A stretch of DNA of 64,000 bases from Fomes fomentarius. Lineage: Eukaryota > Basidiomycota > Agaricomycetes > Polyporales > Polyporaceae. Positions 54,913-64,000 of this stretch are shown here, in pieces. Location: NCBI GenBank assembly GCA_022606135.1, contig JABYQN010000002.1:3286001-3350000 (forward strand). The letters run 5' to 3'. Position 1 is the stretch's first letter; the number at the start of each line of letters is the position of its first letter. Under the pieces are notes generated by a model. That model saw only the letters and a list, made by a program, of their open reading frames with translations. It searched no databases and had not been told where the DNA came from. The position numbers were made by a program, and so were the translations under genes.

Positions 54913-56315
54913 TTAGTGCAATCCCTCCCCATATACCCTCTTCCAGCTTGGACGCTCCTTCACGGTGTCCCAGAATGCGGCGAGTTTGCTCTGGCGTTCA
55001 GTAGGCTCGACGCCGGTCGCCGGAATTCCCGCCCGTCGACGCGCCTCGGCGATAGAGAACTCCTTCGGGAGTGTGAGGCCGTCTCCGACATGCGCCTCGA
55101 TCTTGGTAAGCACCGCATTGCCATCCTCCGATGGCGTCGCGCCAGCAAGCAGAGCTATGCGGGCAAGCCATGCAGCAAGATGGAGGTCCGCGATAGACAG
55201 TTGGTCACCTGCAGAAGCAAATCATCGCCCGCTCAGTATGTTCAGTGAAGTATCGAAATATCAAGCTTACCAAGTACGTATGGGCCGATAACCTCTTTGT
55301 TCAGGGTGTTGAGCACATCCTTGAGCCCGACCCATGCAGCATGTGCTGACTTGAGGTACTCCTCACGGCTCTGGCGGGCCCCATCGGAAAGCTCTGCTGC
55401 GCTCTTGTCTGATTGCTCGAAGACTTGTATGAACTTCTCTGCGGCAAGCTTCTTCACCTGCCAGAATGCCCTCGTCTTATCCGACACCTGGATTGCACCG
55501 GATTCGCTATCGGCGAGGAGCTTTGCCAGCGCGTCACGTCTACCAGTCAGGAAGGGTAGGATCGTCTTCGCAAGGGTCCGCAGGTCTTCCTCAGAGCGAG
55601 CATTCATGTAGAAGAGCGCGTTGGGGTCAGCTGCCTGACTGTGCAGAAGATCGACAATCAAGTTGGACGTGGTATTGAATGCGATGGTCGCAGGTGCAAG
55701 AGAGGGTGAGGGCGCAGTCGACGTTGTGTGAGTACGTGACTGCGCCGAACGCGATTTGTCCAGGAACTCGACAATGGACTGGACTGCGCATGAGCATTGA
55801 CGTTGAGTTTCGAGTATGGATGAATTACCTTTGTATCCTGAATAGCCTTGTAACGGCTCTCGATCTCGGGGGACAACGTCTTCTCAAGGGGCACGACGAG
55901 CGTTGGGACGGTACCTAGGCAAAACCTGATATGAGCAGACGTCGAAACACAGTGCTTGGCTCACCGTTGGGATTCAAACGCAAGTAAGAAGGGGCAAAGT
56001 TCTCGCCGTTGGCTGACATCGGCGTCCGAAATCAATGTCATGCTCTCGCATGCGTAGCAAAAGACAGTGCCCACCAAGGTCGACTCTCTTCAGGTCCACC
56101 TCATCGCTGCCGTATCCCTTTTCCTCGCTATCAATGTAGACGTGACATGAGGCTCGATTAGTGTCATTCGAATCCGATCACTTACAGGGCAAGGAGTGCT
56201 TTGGGGCGAATCAATGAAGTTCGCGCACAGGACTGAGGCGGCGGTGGCACTCACGGACGGAGGCCCAGATCGACTGCGGGCTGTAGTAGAGCGACGCCTT
56301 GGGCACAGCAGACAT
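54913..56315 (-). CDS. Glutathione S-transferase-like protein
   Basis: This is a cytosolic GST-fold protein. ATG 56315 opens MSAVPKASLYYSPQSIWASV, then across a splice PLLALEEKGYGSDEVDLKRVDL. The thioredoxin-like domain continues with NFAPSYLRLNPNGTVPTLVVPLEKTLSPEIESRYKAIQDTKSIVEFLDK; NPNGTVPTL is the cis-Pro loop that binds glutathione, and the residue before EFLD is the usual Ser. The helical domain includes DLLHSQAADPNALFYMNARS and YVLGDQLSIADLHLAAWLARI, with the N-capping-box Asp. It ends RPSWKRVYGEGLH, stop TAA 54913. The predicted length of about 350 residues is longer than classical GSTs. It is divergent from SGT1 with 312 bases between starts. Role in detoxification or thiol transfer is inferred. 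Confidence 0.85.
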
Positions 56316-56627
56316 GTCGTGGGCGGGCGGGGATTGACGAGGAGGAGTGGATGGCGGGCCGCGGTGGAGGTGCGCTGGAGATGTCTGGACTGAGGCCGTT
56401 GAATGTCGTTGTTTGCCTACCGCCACCACCCATGACGTCGTCCTCACACACGTCGAAAGAACGCGTCGCGCGAGTCACGTGCTTCTAGAATATTCGCCCT
56501 TCAAATTCGTGCAGCAATAACTAGAGACCATGTCCCTCAGCTCCTTGTCCTTGTTTTCCAACTACACCCTTCAGACCTCTCTGCTCATTCAAACGCACTC
56601 CAGCAGCATTAGAAACCATATACCAAC
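56316..56627. promoter_or_regulatory. Divergent intergenic region, GST-like / SGT1
   Basis: These 312 bases hold both promoters. No strong TATA box is seen. Confidence 0.4.
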
Positions 56628-57418
56628 ATGACGGCCCTTCGGTATGCCCTGCGATCTGGGGAATCCGTTTCGAAGCCGTGCTAAGACGCGATGCGTTCTG
56701 TCCAGACATGAGTTCTACGAGTCCGACGAAAGACTCACACTCTCCATCTTTGACAAGGGCGCAGATCCAGAGCAGGTCAAGGTCTCCTTCGAGTCTAGGA
56801 AGGTGCGTTTTCATTTATTCCGTGTTGCCACAGTCGGAATGAGCCTCAACTGACATCTGTGGCGTTGCAGTTTACTTACTCTCACGGCGACAAGACGCTT
56901 GCTCTTGAGCCTCTGAAGGGTCAGATCGACCCATCAAAGAGCGACTACACTGTCGGCAAGGTCAAGGTTGAAGTACGATTGGCGAAAGCAGCCCACGGCA
57001 GATGGGGATCCCTTGTGGGTGATAGTCCAGATCGTGCGTACCCTCATGCGCCCACACATCAAGAGACATTGCGCTGACAACCACTTCAGCACTTGCCTCG
57101 GCTCCCGTCGCCGCCGCCCCGCCAAGCTCTGCTCCCCGCAAGCCGCGCAAAAACTGGGACGGCATCACGTCTGAGATCCTCAACGCCGAGAATGAGGTCT
57201 CGCCCGACCAGGATCCAAACGCGGGCGGCGACGCTGCCGTTAACAACTTCTTCCAGAAGCTGTATGCGGACGCGGACGACGACACGCGTCGCGCGATGCT
57301 CAAGAGCTACCAGGAGAGTGGCGGCACCACGCTCAGCACCAACTGGGATGAGGTCAAGAAGGCGCCTGTGGATGTCAAACCGCCTGAGGGCAGCGAGTGG
57401 AAGAAGTGGGCGGTGTGA
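56628..57418 (+). CDS. SGT1: SGT1-like HSP90 co-chaperone (CS and SGS domains)
   Basis: SGT1 links HSP90 to SCF ubiquitin ligases and kinetochore assembly. Exons are 56628-56641, 56706-56802, 56871-57033 and 57090-57418. The CS domain starts RHEFYESDERLTLSIFDKGADPEQVKVSFESRKFTYSHGDKTLALEPLKGQID, with PSKSDYTVGKVKVEVRLAK at its end. A short Ala/Pro linker follows, then the SGS domain: KNWDGITSEILNAENEVSPDQDPNAGGDAAVNNFFQKLYADADDDTRRAMLKSYQESGGTTLSTNWDEVKKAPVDVKPPEGSEWKKW, stop TGA 57416. The N-terminal TPR domain of yeast and plant SGT1 is absent and the first exon is only 14 bases. TPR-less SGT1 is common in basidiomycetes as I recall. Confidence 0.93.
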
Positions 57419-58142
57419 GCAACGAAGTCGTTTAATCTGGTCGATTGGTGAAGCAAGATTTTTGTATCAAATTGCTGTATTATGTTGTTGAGTGTTCGTT
57501 TGTATCCATCGCGTTTGTTTGATGACTGCTCGCACACTGCCCGCTATACGACCATGATACTGGTCGCAAGTTGAACGTAACGCCCCTGAACGATATAGTA
57601 CCTGGTGGGGTTTCATTCTACCTCATAAGCACCGCTCACTAAAGGCGGACTGCGCGCAGCGGGTGCTGTACATTGCATTCGAAATGGGCGTTTCCGTCAA
57701 TTGCGTGCGTTATTGAGGCGCTTAGGTTTGGCCTTCCGTAGCGCCCGGAGCGCATAGCGCGACAGCATCCGGTCGGGTGTATTCTTGTGTATCACCTCCG
57801 CAAATGTCGCAAACCTTCCGTATTCGGCTTTGTACTCGCTTATGCTATGCATGCATTTGTGTGGATCGTGATTCCACATGCCTCGATATGGTCTTACGCT
57901 CAGAGTTTCCTCTGCCGGCACAAGTTGTTTCGCAGGCACGCTCAGATAGCCATGCTGGAGCGAGCCATTGCTCCCGCAGCACGGGCGTGCCTTCAAGTCG
58001 GTATCGGCACTGGTGAGCGAGGTTTAAAAGGATGGATGGAACTGAGAGAATGATCAGGCCCTGCACTCTCTCCTCTCTCCCCCTTACATTCTACTTTAAT
58101 CTCTTCGCCGTTTCTTTTTCACCTTTTACGCCGATCGAAGCT
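57419..58142. other. Intergenic region upstream of the first RTA1-like gene
   Basis: A TTTAAAAG at 58023-58030 lies about 115 bases before ATG 58143 and could act as a TATA element. A pyrimidine-rich leader (58065-58110) follows. No gene is seen. Confidence 0.45.
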
Positions 58143-59575
58143 ATGTCTTCCCCTAACGTAACGTGTACGTTGCCGTGCGGTCCTCTTGGAACCCTCTACG
58201 GCGAGCCTCACATCACTTGCAGCTCCCGCGTCAGGACCAGAAGGACCGGAGAACCTGTATGGATACGTGCCTACTCTGAGCGTGTGCATCGCGTTTATAG
58301 TGCTCTTCGCCCTCTCTGCCGGTATGTGCACCGTCGCTCTGCCTAAATGCTCTGACCCAATCCCTGCCTACAGTTATCCATGCGGCCGAGGCGTACCATT
58401 TTCGCATGAAGTGGCTGTATTTCACTGCCTGTCTGGCCGGGATCAGCGAGGTCATCGGGTGGGCTGCACGCCTATGGTCTAGTATCAGTCCAACGAACGA
58501 TAGTCCGTACATCATGCAGTGAGTCCACTGGTCAGCTACGTATATTCGTCCGGCTAATGGACGGACAGAATGTCCGTGACGATCATGGCGCCCTCTCCCC
58601 TTGTTGGCGCGCTGTTCATCACGTTCGAGAAGATATCCGAACGCCTTGGGGAACAATATGGCAGGCTTCGGCCGAAGTGGTGTATGTTCTCTCGCCTGTG
58701 GAAAGAGTATGCCACTGATTTTTGAATGTATAGACTCTAGGATCTTCCTGACCTGTGTGAGTCACGCGAAAGCGGGTGTTCTATGAACCGTGTTCTGACG
58801 TTCTCTGCAGGACATCATCTCGCTGATAACGCAAGGAGCTGGTGGAGGGCTTGCTGGCTCGGCCAATGGCAATCACGATCAATTGGATCTTGTACGTCTA
58901 AGGAGACTCAAGTACCTCGTTTGACCCACGCTGACGCCGTACCATGTGCAGGGGGGAACTATTATGCTCGCCGGCATTGTTTTCCAATTGAGTAGGCAAT
59001 CCTCACTTGATTACAGACGCTGATATTGGACTGACCGTTGTCGACGACCAGCTTCCATCATCGTCTTCGTCGTGCTTATGATCGAATACTTCATCCGGTA
59101 TGGATGGGACCTCCCTGTCCGCACGCCGCAGAAACAAGTGGTAGACAAGAGCGTCGTGACTTTGACCTCTCGCGAGCCGCTTGGCACACGCATGCAGCTC
59201 ATGATCCTTTGTGTCTGTCTGAACACCATCTATTTTGTGGTCCGGTACGTCTGCTAGTTCACCTCATGCACTAGCTTCTGGCATATCAGGCTGATATGGG
59301 TAACCCTTGCAAGGTCTATATACCGCACGGTTGAGCTCGTTGACGGCTTTGATGGACCAATAATTCAAACCCAGATCTACTTCAGTGAGTACATACCAGA
59401 GGGAACTCGCCCTACTATGTCCTAATTGTCGTCGTCGCTAACGTACCCCATTCTAGACTTGTTCGACGGTGGGATGATTGTGCTTGCGATGTACACGCTC
59501 AACGTGCTTCATCCAGGATGGCTGCTACGCACGGAGGACACGAAGACCCTCACGCCCCAGATGATGGAAGCCTAA
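58143..59575 (+). CDS. RTA1-like seven-helix lipid exporter (copy 1)
   Basis: This is a fungal RTA1-like (lipid-translocating exporter, PF04479) membrane protein; relatives include Rta1, Rsb1 and Pug1. ATG 58143 opens MSSPNVTCTLPCGPLGTLYGE. After a splice ENLYGYVPTLSVCIAFIVLFALSA gives helix 1. Next are AEAYHFRMKWLYFTACLAGISEVIGWAARLWSS, IMAPSPLVGALFITFEKISERLG, DIISLITQGAGGGLAGSANGN, GGTIMLAGIVFQL and SIIVFVVLMIEYFIRY. It ends with LMILCVCLNTIYFVVRSIYRTVELVDGFDGPIIQTQIYF and a final helix, GGMIVLAMYTLNVLHPGWLL. Stop TAA 59573. The EVIGWAAR, GGG, FRYRTVEL-like and HPG signatures are all present. The family exports sphingoid bases or tolerates toxicants; substrate here is unknown. Confidence 0.9.
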
Positions 59576-60938
59576 ATCGACGGGTCAATATGCAGCTGGA
59601 CATCCGTGTCCTTGTAGTATTTGAGACCGTCAACCTTCTTCAAGTTGGTACTTAATATATATTGACTATAGATTCTGGTTCTTTTGTACTATACTTCTAC
59701 CATCAGACACGGACACACATGGACTTAGGAATACGCAATTGAGGGGTTTACGAACTTGAATACTTGCCTTAACTTCTTACGGAGATGGGTGTCGTGGGAA
59801 ATACGAAAAGGGCGCACCAGCGTCAAGCTACTCCATGTCATCATGGAATCTCCCCACTATGTTCGACATCAGTTACATACTCACCGCCGCCGCAAGCCTG
59901 ACAGGTCCGCAGACCAATTGCATTGTCAGCCTCTACAGGCGGCACTTCTCTGACCTAGGCGGCTGCGGGAACAGCTCTCGGTTAGCGATGCGCTCGTTCA
60001 CGATCACGACTCGATATGAAAAGGAGACCGGCGCCGTACTGCACTATGAGATAGTGGAACGTTCAAAGGCACTCATTTGCAATGACAGTCTGGATATGAA
60101 ACTTGGTGAAGTACTTTCTCCCAAAGGTTATATAGTAGCGCACGCAATATGCCGAGACAATTCGCGATGTGTACCATCTCGATCAACACTTTTTGGACGA
60201 CCTTGCCAGTCGAACACGCAATACACTGCGTCGTCGTATACATTCTTGTTGACGTCGCTGAGCCTCACCACAGTGCTTCCCACGACACAATGCGTCCGAC
60301 TGCGCTAATGCTTGGGCGTGACAACTGGCGCTGCGCAAACGCCGCACACTCCTGGCGTGCACACTCGGCGACGGATGTCCGTATGATAGGTATGTACCCA
60401 TTCGACTGGCCGTTGGCTTTTGTCCATTTTTGATCCCCTTGTGCCTTGCTCTCCAACTTGCCAAGACTCGCCGGCATGTCGATAACCAAAACAAAGCCGG
60501 ATCCCGGATTCCTAGTGTAGCGTCTGTAGCCATGACCCCAAACCGTGGTGCGGCTGTGTTCGTATCTCTACTGTGACAGGGGGCTGCGCTAGCTTAGTAC
60601 CTGTCGTACGGTCTCATCGGCTTTCACCCTTCCAACACTCATATCATCAACTCCGGGCAATAGCAATACGAAATATCGAAGAGCCAAGGTGACGACATGG
60701 AACACCTGCTCCACGGGAAAAAAGTGGATAATGCCCGCGGATTCGGCCTTGAGGAATGTGGAAGAAGAGAATGGCTATGCGATCGGCACATTTTCAGTGA
60801 TCGACTGTGTACCACTCTTTCCTTCAAGGGTACCATAAGCGACGCCGCAGTGCGTCGAATCGTCGATGAGGCAATGAGGCTAACTATCCGCAGGTTGATG
60901 TGTGCACACCGCGCTTGTTTCAGACGGTCAGGGACCAT
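59576..60938. other. Intergenic region between RTA1-like copies 1 and 2
   Basis: This is about 1.4 kb. Two open frames (59835-60308 and 60697-61050) show no recognisable content. The second overlaps the TATA box and leader of copy 2. I see no RTA1 remnant here. Confidence 0.45.
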
Positions 60939-60944
60939 TATAAG
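60939..60944 (+). promoter_or_regulatory. TATA box of RTA1-like copy 2
   Basis: TATAAG lies 92 bases before ATG 61031 and is followed by a CT-rich leader. Confidence 0.5.
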
Positions 60945-61030
60945 AGGCGAGGAAACTCTTCGTAAACAAACATTCCATTCTCTCTTCTGTTCACCGTTTT
61001 CTTTTTTCCTTGACGATTCGCCACTCCTAC

Positions 61031-62476
61031 ATGATGATGTCCAAGCGTGACGATGGTGCGCCCCCATTCATCAGTTCCGCATTCTCGATTCAGGCTTACA
61101 TCATTGCCGGTATAGACGTCCCTATCATCTATGACGCCCAAGGCCATCTCATATCGCCATTCTACGGCTATCTGCCCACTAGGAGTGTCTGCTACATTTT
61201 CATCGTCTTGTTTGCCGTCTCTGTTGGTGAGTTTGACATCTCAACGAGATGCTCGACTCCAGCTGACACTCCAGGCAGTTCTTCACTTCGGACAGGCTAT
61301 CCGCTCCCGCGCCTGGTGGCTTCTCCCGACCGTCGTACTCGCAGCGATCGGCGAGGTCATAGGGTGGTCGGCACGATTATGGTCAAACTACAGCCCACTT
61401 ACGGATACACCTTATCTAATACAGTGAGTTGCGGGCACATGTCTTGACCTATCGTTCCGCTAACAACGGACTATGATGATAGGATTGTTTGCACAATCAT
61501 AGCTCCTACACCCTTGATTGGTGCCATCTTCATCACTTTCGGCCGCATGTCTATTCAGGTTGGCCAACAATACAGTCGCCTCAAAGTCACGCTTTGTAAG
61601 GTTGCATCGCATAGATGCCCTATGATCCGCGTTGACGCATACTTTGATAGACTCTCGGATTTTCCTGACAATTGTGGGTCATATACCTGATGCGTGGTAG
61701 TGCTGATCTTGAACTCTCCATATAGGACATCATCGCCCTCGTCGTGCAGTCGATCGGAGGCGGTTATGCTGCCTCAGCCGACTCTGCTGAAGCAGGAAAA
61801 CTAGTTAGTATACGACCGCCATAATCCATGGGATTGCTAATCACATTGACTCAGGGATCCAATATAATGCTTGCCGGGATCGTCTTCCAACTGGGTACGC
61901 CGTTGAAGTCTATCTATGTGGCAGCCGGCCGCTCACACACAGTTGACTCCCTCTGTAGTTTCGCTGACGGTGTTCTGCATTCTCGCCGCTGAATACTTCA
62001 TTCGCTATGCCAAGGCGCAGCGCCGTACACATGCCATCGCCAAAGACTCGTCTGTCACAATCGTGAATGACCTGAACGTCTCTCAGTCAATGGATAAATC
62101 TATGAAGCAGCTGGCCATCGGAGTTGGTGTCGCGTCGCTCTTTTTGTATATCCGGTAAGTCACAGGCAGCTCATCATCCCCCCAACTACTGAGCAATTGT
62201 CCTCTGCAGAGCCATATACCGCACGATCGAGCTTGCGGACGGATTTAACGGCCGTATCATCCAGACGGAGGTTTACTTTAGTACGTGTCAGGTTGGATCC
62301 TGTCGACCCGATACCTGGTTTACATCTCTTGCACAGACGTGCTCGACGGCGCAATGGTTGTGCTGGCTATGTATGCACTGAACATCTTCCACCCTGGTCG
62401 TCTGCTGGATGCGGGAAGCAAACGTGCGGCGTCGGATCAGTATCTTGGCTTGAAGGAATCAGGGGCGTCTGTTTGA
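61031..62476 (+). CDS. RTA1-like seven-helix lipid exporter (copy 2)
   Basis: This is a paralogue of the gene at 58143-59575 with the same intron pattern. It opens MMMSKRDDGAPPFISSAFSIQAYIIAG, so its N-terminal 40 residues are unlike copy 1. Then come GHLISPFYGYLPTRSVCYIFIVLFAVSV, AVLHFGQAIRSRAWWLLPTVVLAAIGEVIGWSARLWSNYSPLTDTPYLIQ and APTPLIGAIFITFGRMS. After these are DIIALVVQSIGGGYAAS, GSNIMLAGIVFQL, VSLTVFCILAAEYFIRYAK, GVASLFLYIRAIYRTIELADGFNG and a last helix ending NIFHPGRLLDAG. Stop TGA 62474. Core signatures are intact, so it should be functional. The two copies differ enough to suggest an old duplication. Confidence 0.9.
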
Positions 62477-63515
62477 CGATAACAGTAGTATCTGCTCATC
62501 TTTCATTCTATCTAGACATAGACATTTACATTGAAACGGACTCAGATTTGGACATTGAAAACAGTTTACCACATTCTTTAGGAGTTATATTGACTTACAA
62601 TGTTCTCTTCCTCCCCAAAGTCCTAGTCTCACTGGGCTGCAGCCTGTCGACCAATTTCCTCGTCATACTCCTTGAAAGATTGCAGCAAGCCAAAAAAAAA
62701 AGGGCTCGAACAGTTTGCCCATCAGTATACGAACCACTTCAAGGTTCGGGTAGAGTCATTAGAGAAACATCCAGTAAGGTCTCTCCTAAAAATTTCGCCG
62801 ATCCTCCGAATTGCGTACGGATGATGTAGGCGCCGTTTCGACCATTCGGGCCGATCTTATGCACCTGTCAGCATTGCGAGTTGGTAATTGAGCTGGGACC
62901 CCCATTTGTCAATGACTGCACCTTGCTACCAGAACAAAGTATACTACTCATCATGCGCATTGAGAGAAGATACAAGCGCTCTACAACCTTACATCCACAG
63001 GCTAATGACTAAGCATAACTAATTGCACGAGAAAGTAGTGCTACGGCCAGATCCCGAAAATCAACATGTCAGTTACTGAAGTGCCGGTACGCTCACTCTG
63101 CATGTGAGTCGCTTGATCAACTGCCAACCCATACTACGTTTCTCGGGTGGTTCTCCGAAACCAGAGTTGTGCCTCATAGGATCTCGGAGGCGGACCGAGG
63201 GTGGCTGTGTGAGTGCACAGTCACGGGTAATTGCGCTTATGCCATCTCCTTCAAGTTGGTTTCACTTCGACTTGGACCCATCAGTGCTGGTATTGATATC
63301 CTACTGCACTCACACCGTGTCGATGAACCTGGATGTTTGTGCGGTACTCCTCTCCGGAGGCAAGTCCGAGGTGCACAAAACGCAGTCATATCCGCAGTCC
63401 GGAGTTGCACAGGTAAAGATGGTCCATGCAACCACCCAATTTGATCGCCGCTCTGGACTGGCGACACAATAACGCATGGATTACAGGTTTTCAGTAGTGC
63501 GCGTCTCGATGGTAG
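62477..63515. other. Intergenic region between RTA1-like copies 2 and 3
   Basis: This is about 1 kb with an A-run at about 62691-62701. Open frames of 210 (running off copy 2 in another phase) and 122 codons have no recognisable content. Confidence 0.45.
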
Positions 63516-63521
63516 TATAAA
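63516..63521 (+). promoter_or_regulatory. TATA box of RTA1-like copy 3
   Basis: TATAAA lies 104 bases upstream of ATG 63620. Confidence 0.5.
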
Positions 63522-63619
63522 GACTTCAGCCCCTCTCACCCAGAGAACCTACCAACGAACCTCCCCACCCTCCGAATCGCTCCGTCCTACAGATCCCCAT
63601 CTTTTCATTGACTACTCAG

Positions 63620-64000
63620 ATGAGCTCTAACAGTAAGTGGATGAGCGTATGATGTTAGGTCCATAGATTCATTGTCAGACCCACAGGCACAGATAATGGC
63701 ACCTTCCACGTCGACCCAAACGAGCCCTTGTACGGCTATGTCCCTACAAGAAGCGTCGGCTACATCTTCCTCATTCTCTTCGTCATGACTACATGTATGC
63801 CGCTATCAACTCTAACTAAATTGCAGCAAGCTGATTACATTGACAGTGCTACACTCGTACCAAGCCGTGCGAGCGCGCTCCTGGTGGTTGATTCCTACAG
63901 TTGTGATAGCAGGTGTAGGAGAGATAGTGGGATGGGCGGCGCGGATCAAGTCCAGCTATGATCCCCTCGCGAGGATGCCGTTCATAATCCAGTGCGTTCT
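63620..64000 (+). CDS. RTA1-like seven-helix lipid exporter (copy 3, 3' partial)
   Basis: Exon 1 encodes MSSN and splices in phase 1 at a gtaagt donor. Exon 2 reads STDNGTFHVDPNEPLYGYVPTRSVGYIFLILFVMTT, the first outer loop and helix. The next exon gives AVRARSWWLIPTVVIAGVGEIVGWAARIKSSYDPLARMPFIIQ, which aligns with both upstream copies (EVIGWxAR region). The window ends inside the gene, so the C-terminal five helices are not visible. It appears intact as far as it goes. Confidence 0.85.

Overview
The window is nuclear DNA of a filamentous basidiomycete, most likely an Agaricomycete. Genes are densely packed on both strands and broken by many short GT-AG introns, mostly about 50-70 bases. Coding sequence is GC-rich. 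The gene set (SKN1/KRE6 glucan protein, PEX16, SGT1, RRP36, Rab4, RTA1-like exporters, a D-serine dehydratase and Ser/Thr-rich one-pass wall-sensor proteins) is fungal. No operons, CRISPR arrays, rRNA or tRNA genes were seen. Gene models were spliced by eye. Where only a family name is given, the call rests on recognisable motifs, not on a search.

Layout. 1-1966 (+) is the 3' part of a DUF2235 alpha/beta hydrolase. 2254-6996 (+) is a very large multipass membrane protein of unknown function. 7161-7769 (-) is an NADPH-dependent FMN reductase, divergent from RRP36 (8138-9614, +). 9912-12544 (+) is a CorA/Mnr2-type magnesium transporter, and 13603-15994 (+) is a SKN1/KRE6 protein. 16403-18094 (-) is an unrecognised coiled-coil protein. 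19025-20392 (+) is PEX16. A small metabolic group follows: a cupin (20744-21513, +), an L-rhamnose dehydrogenase-like SDR (21627-22695, -) and a divergent ketol-acid reductoisomerase-like protein (23100-24567, +). Then come an RBM39-like splicing factor (24773-27128, +), an HSL-type esterase (28149-29400, -), divergent from a D-serine dehydratase (29752-31366, +), and Rab4 (31709-32850, +).

The second half has a Ser/Thr-rich one-pass membrane protein (about 34083-37580, +), an isochorismatase-like hydrolase (38080-39525, -) and an MDR oxidoreductase (39881-41295, -). A 2.5-kb gene-poor stretch with a Tc1/mariner-type MITE and short repeats comes next. It is followed by a second Ser/Thr-rich membrane protein (43838-46247, +), a small CsbD-like gene (-), a conserved membrane protein (48253-49817, +) with a decayed tandem copy downstream, a GT31 glycosyltransferase (51087-54104, -), a GST-like protein (54913-56315, -), divergent SGT1 (56628-57418, +), and three tandem RTA1-like genes, the last cut by the window end.

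Themes. Several genes serve the cell surface and secretory route (KRE6, GT31, two putative wall sensors, Rab4, RTA1 exporters). Others serve small-molecule oxidation and detoxification. The most unusual items are the reductoisomerase-like protein, which lacks canonical catalytic residues; the MITE; the decayed tandem copy; and three reading-frame breaks, two at homopolymers and one at a short G run, that may be base-calling errors.
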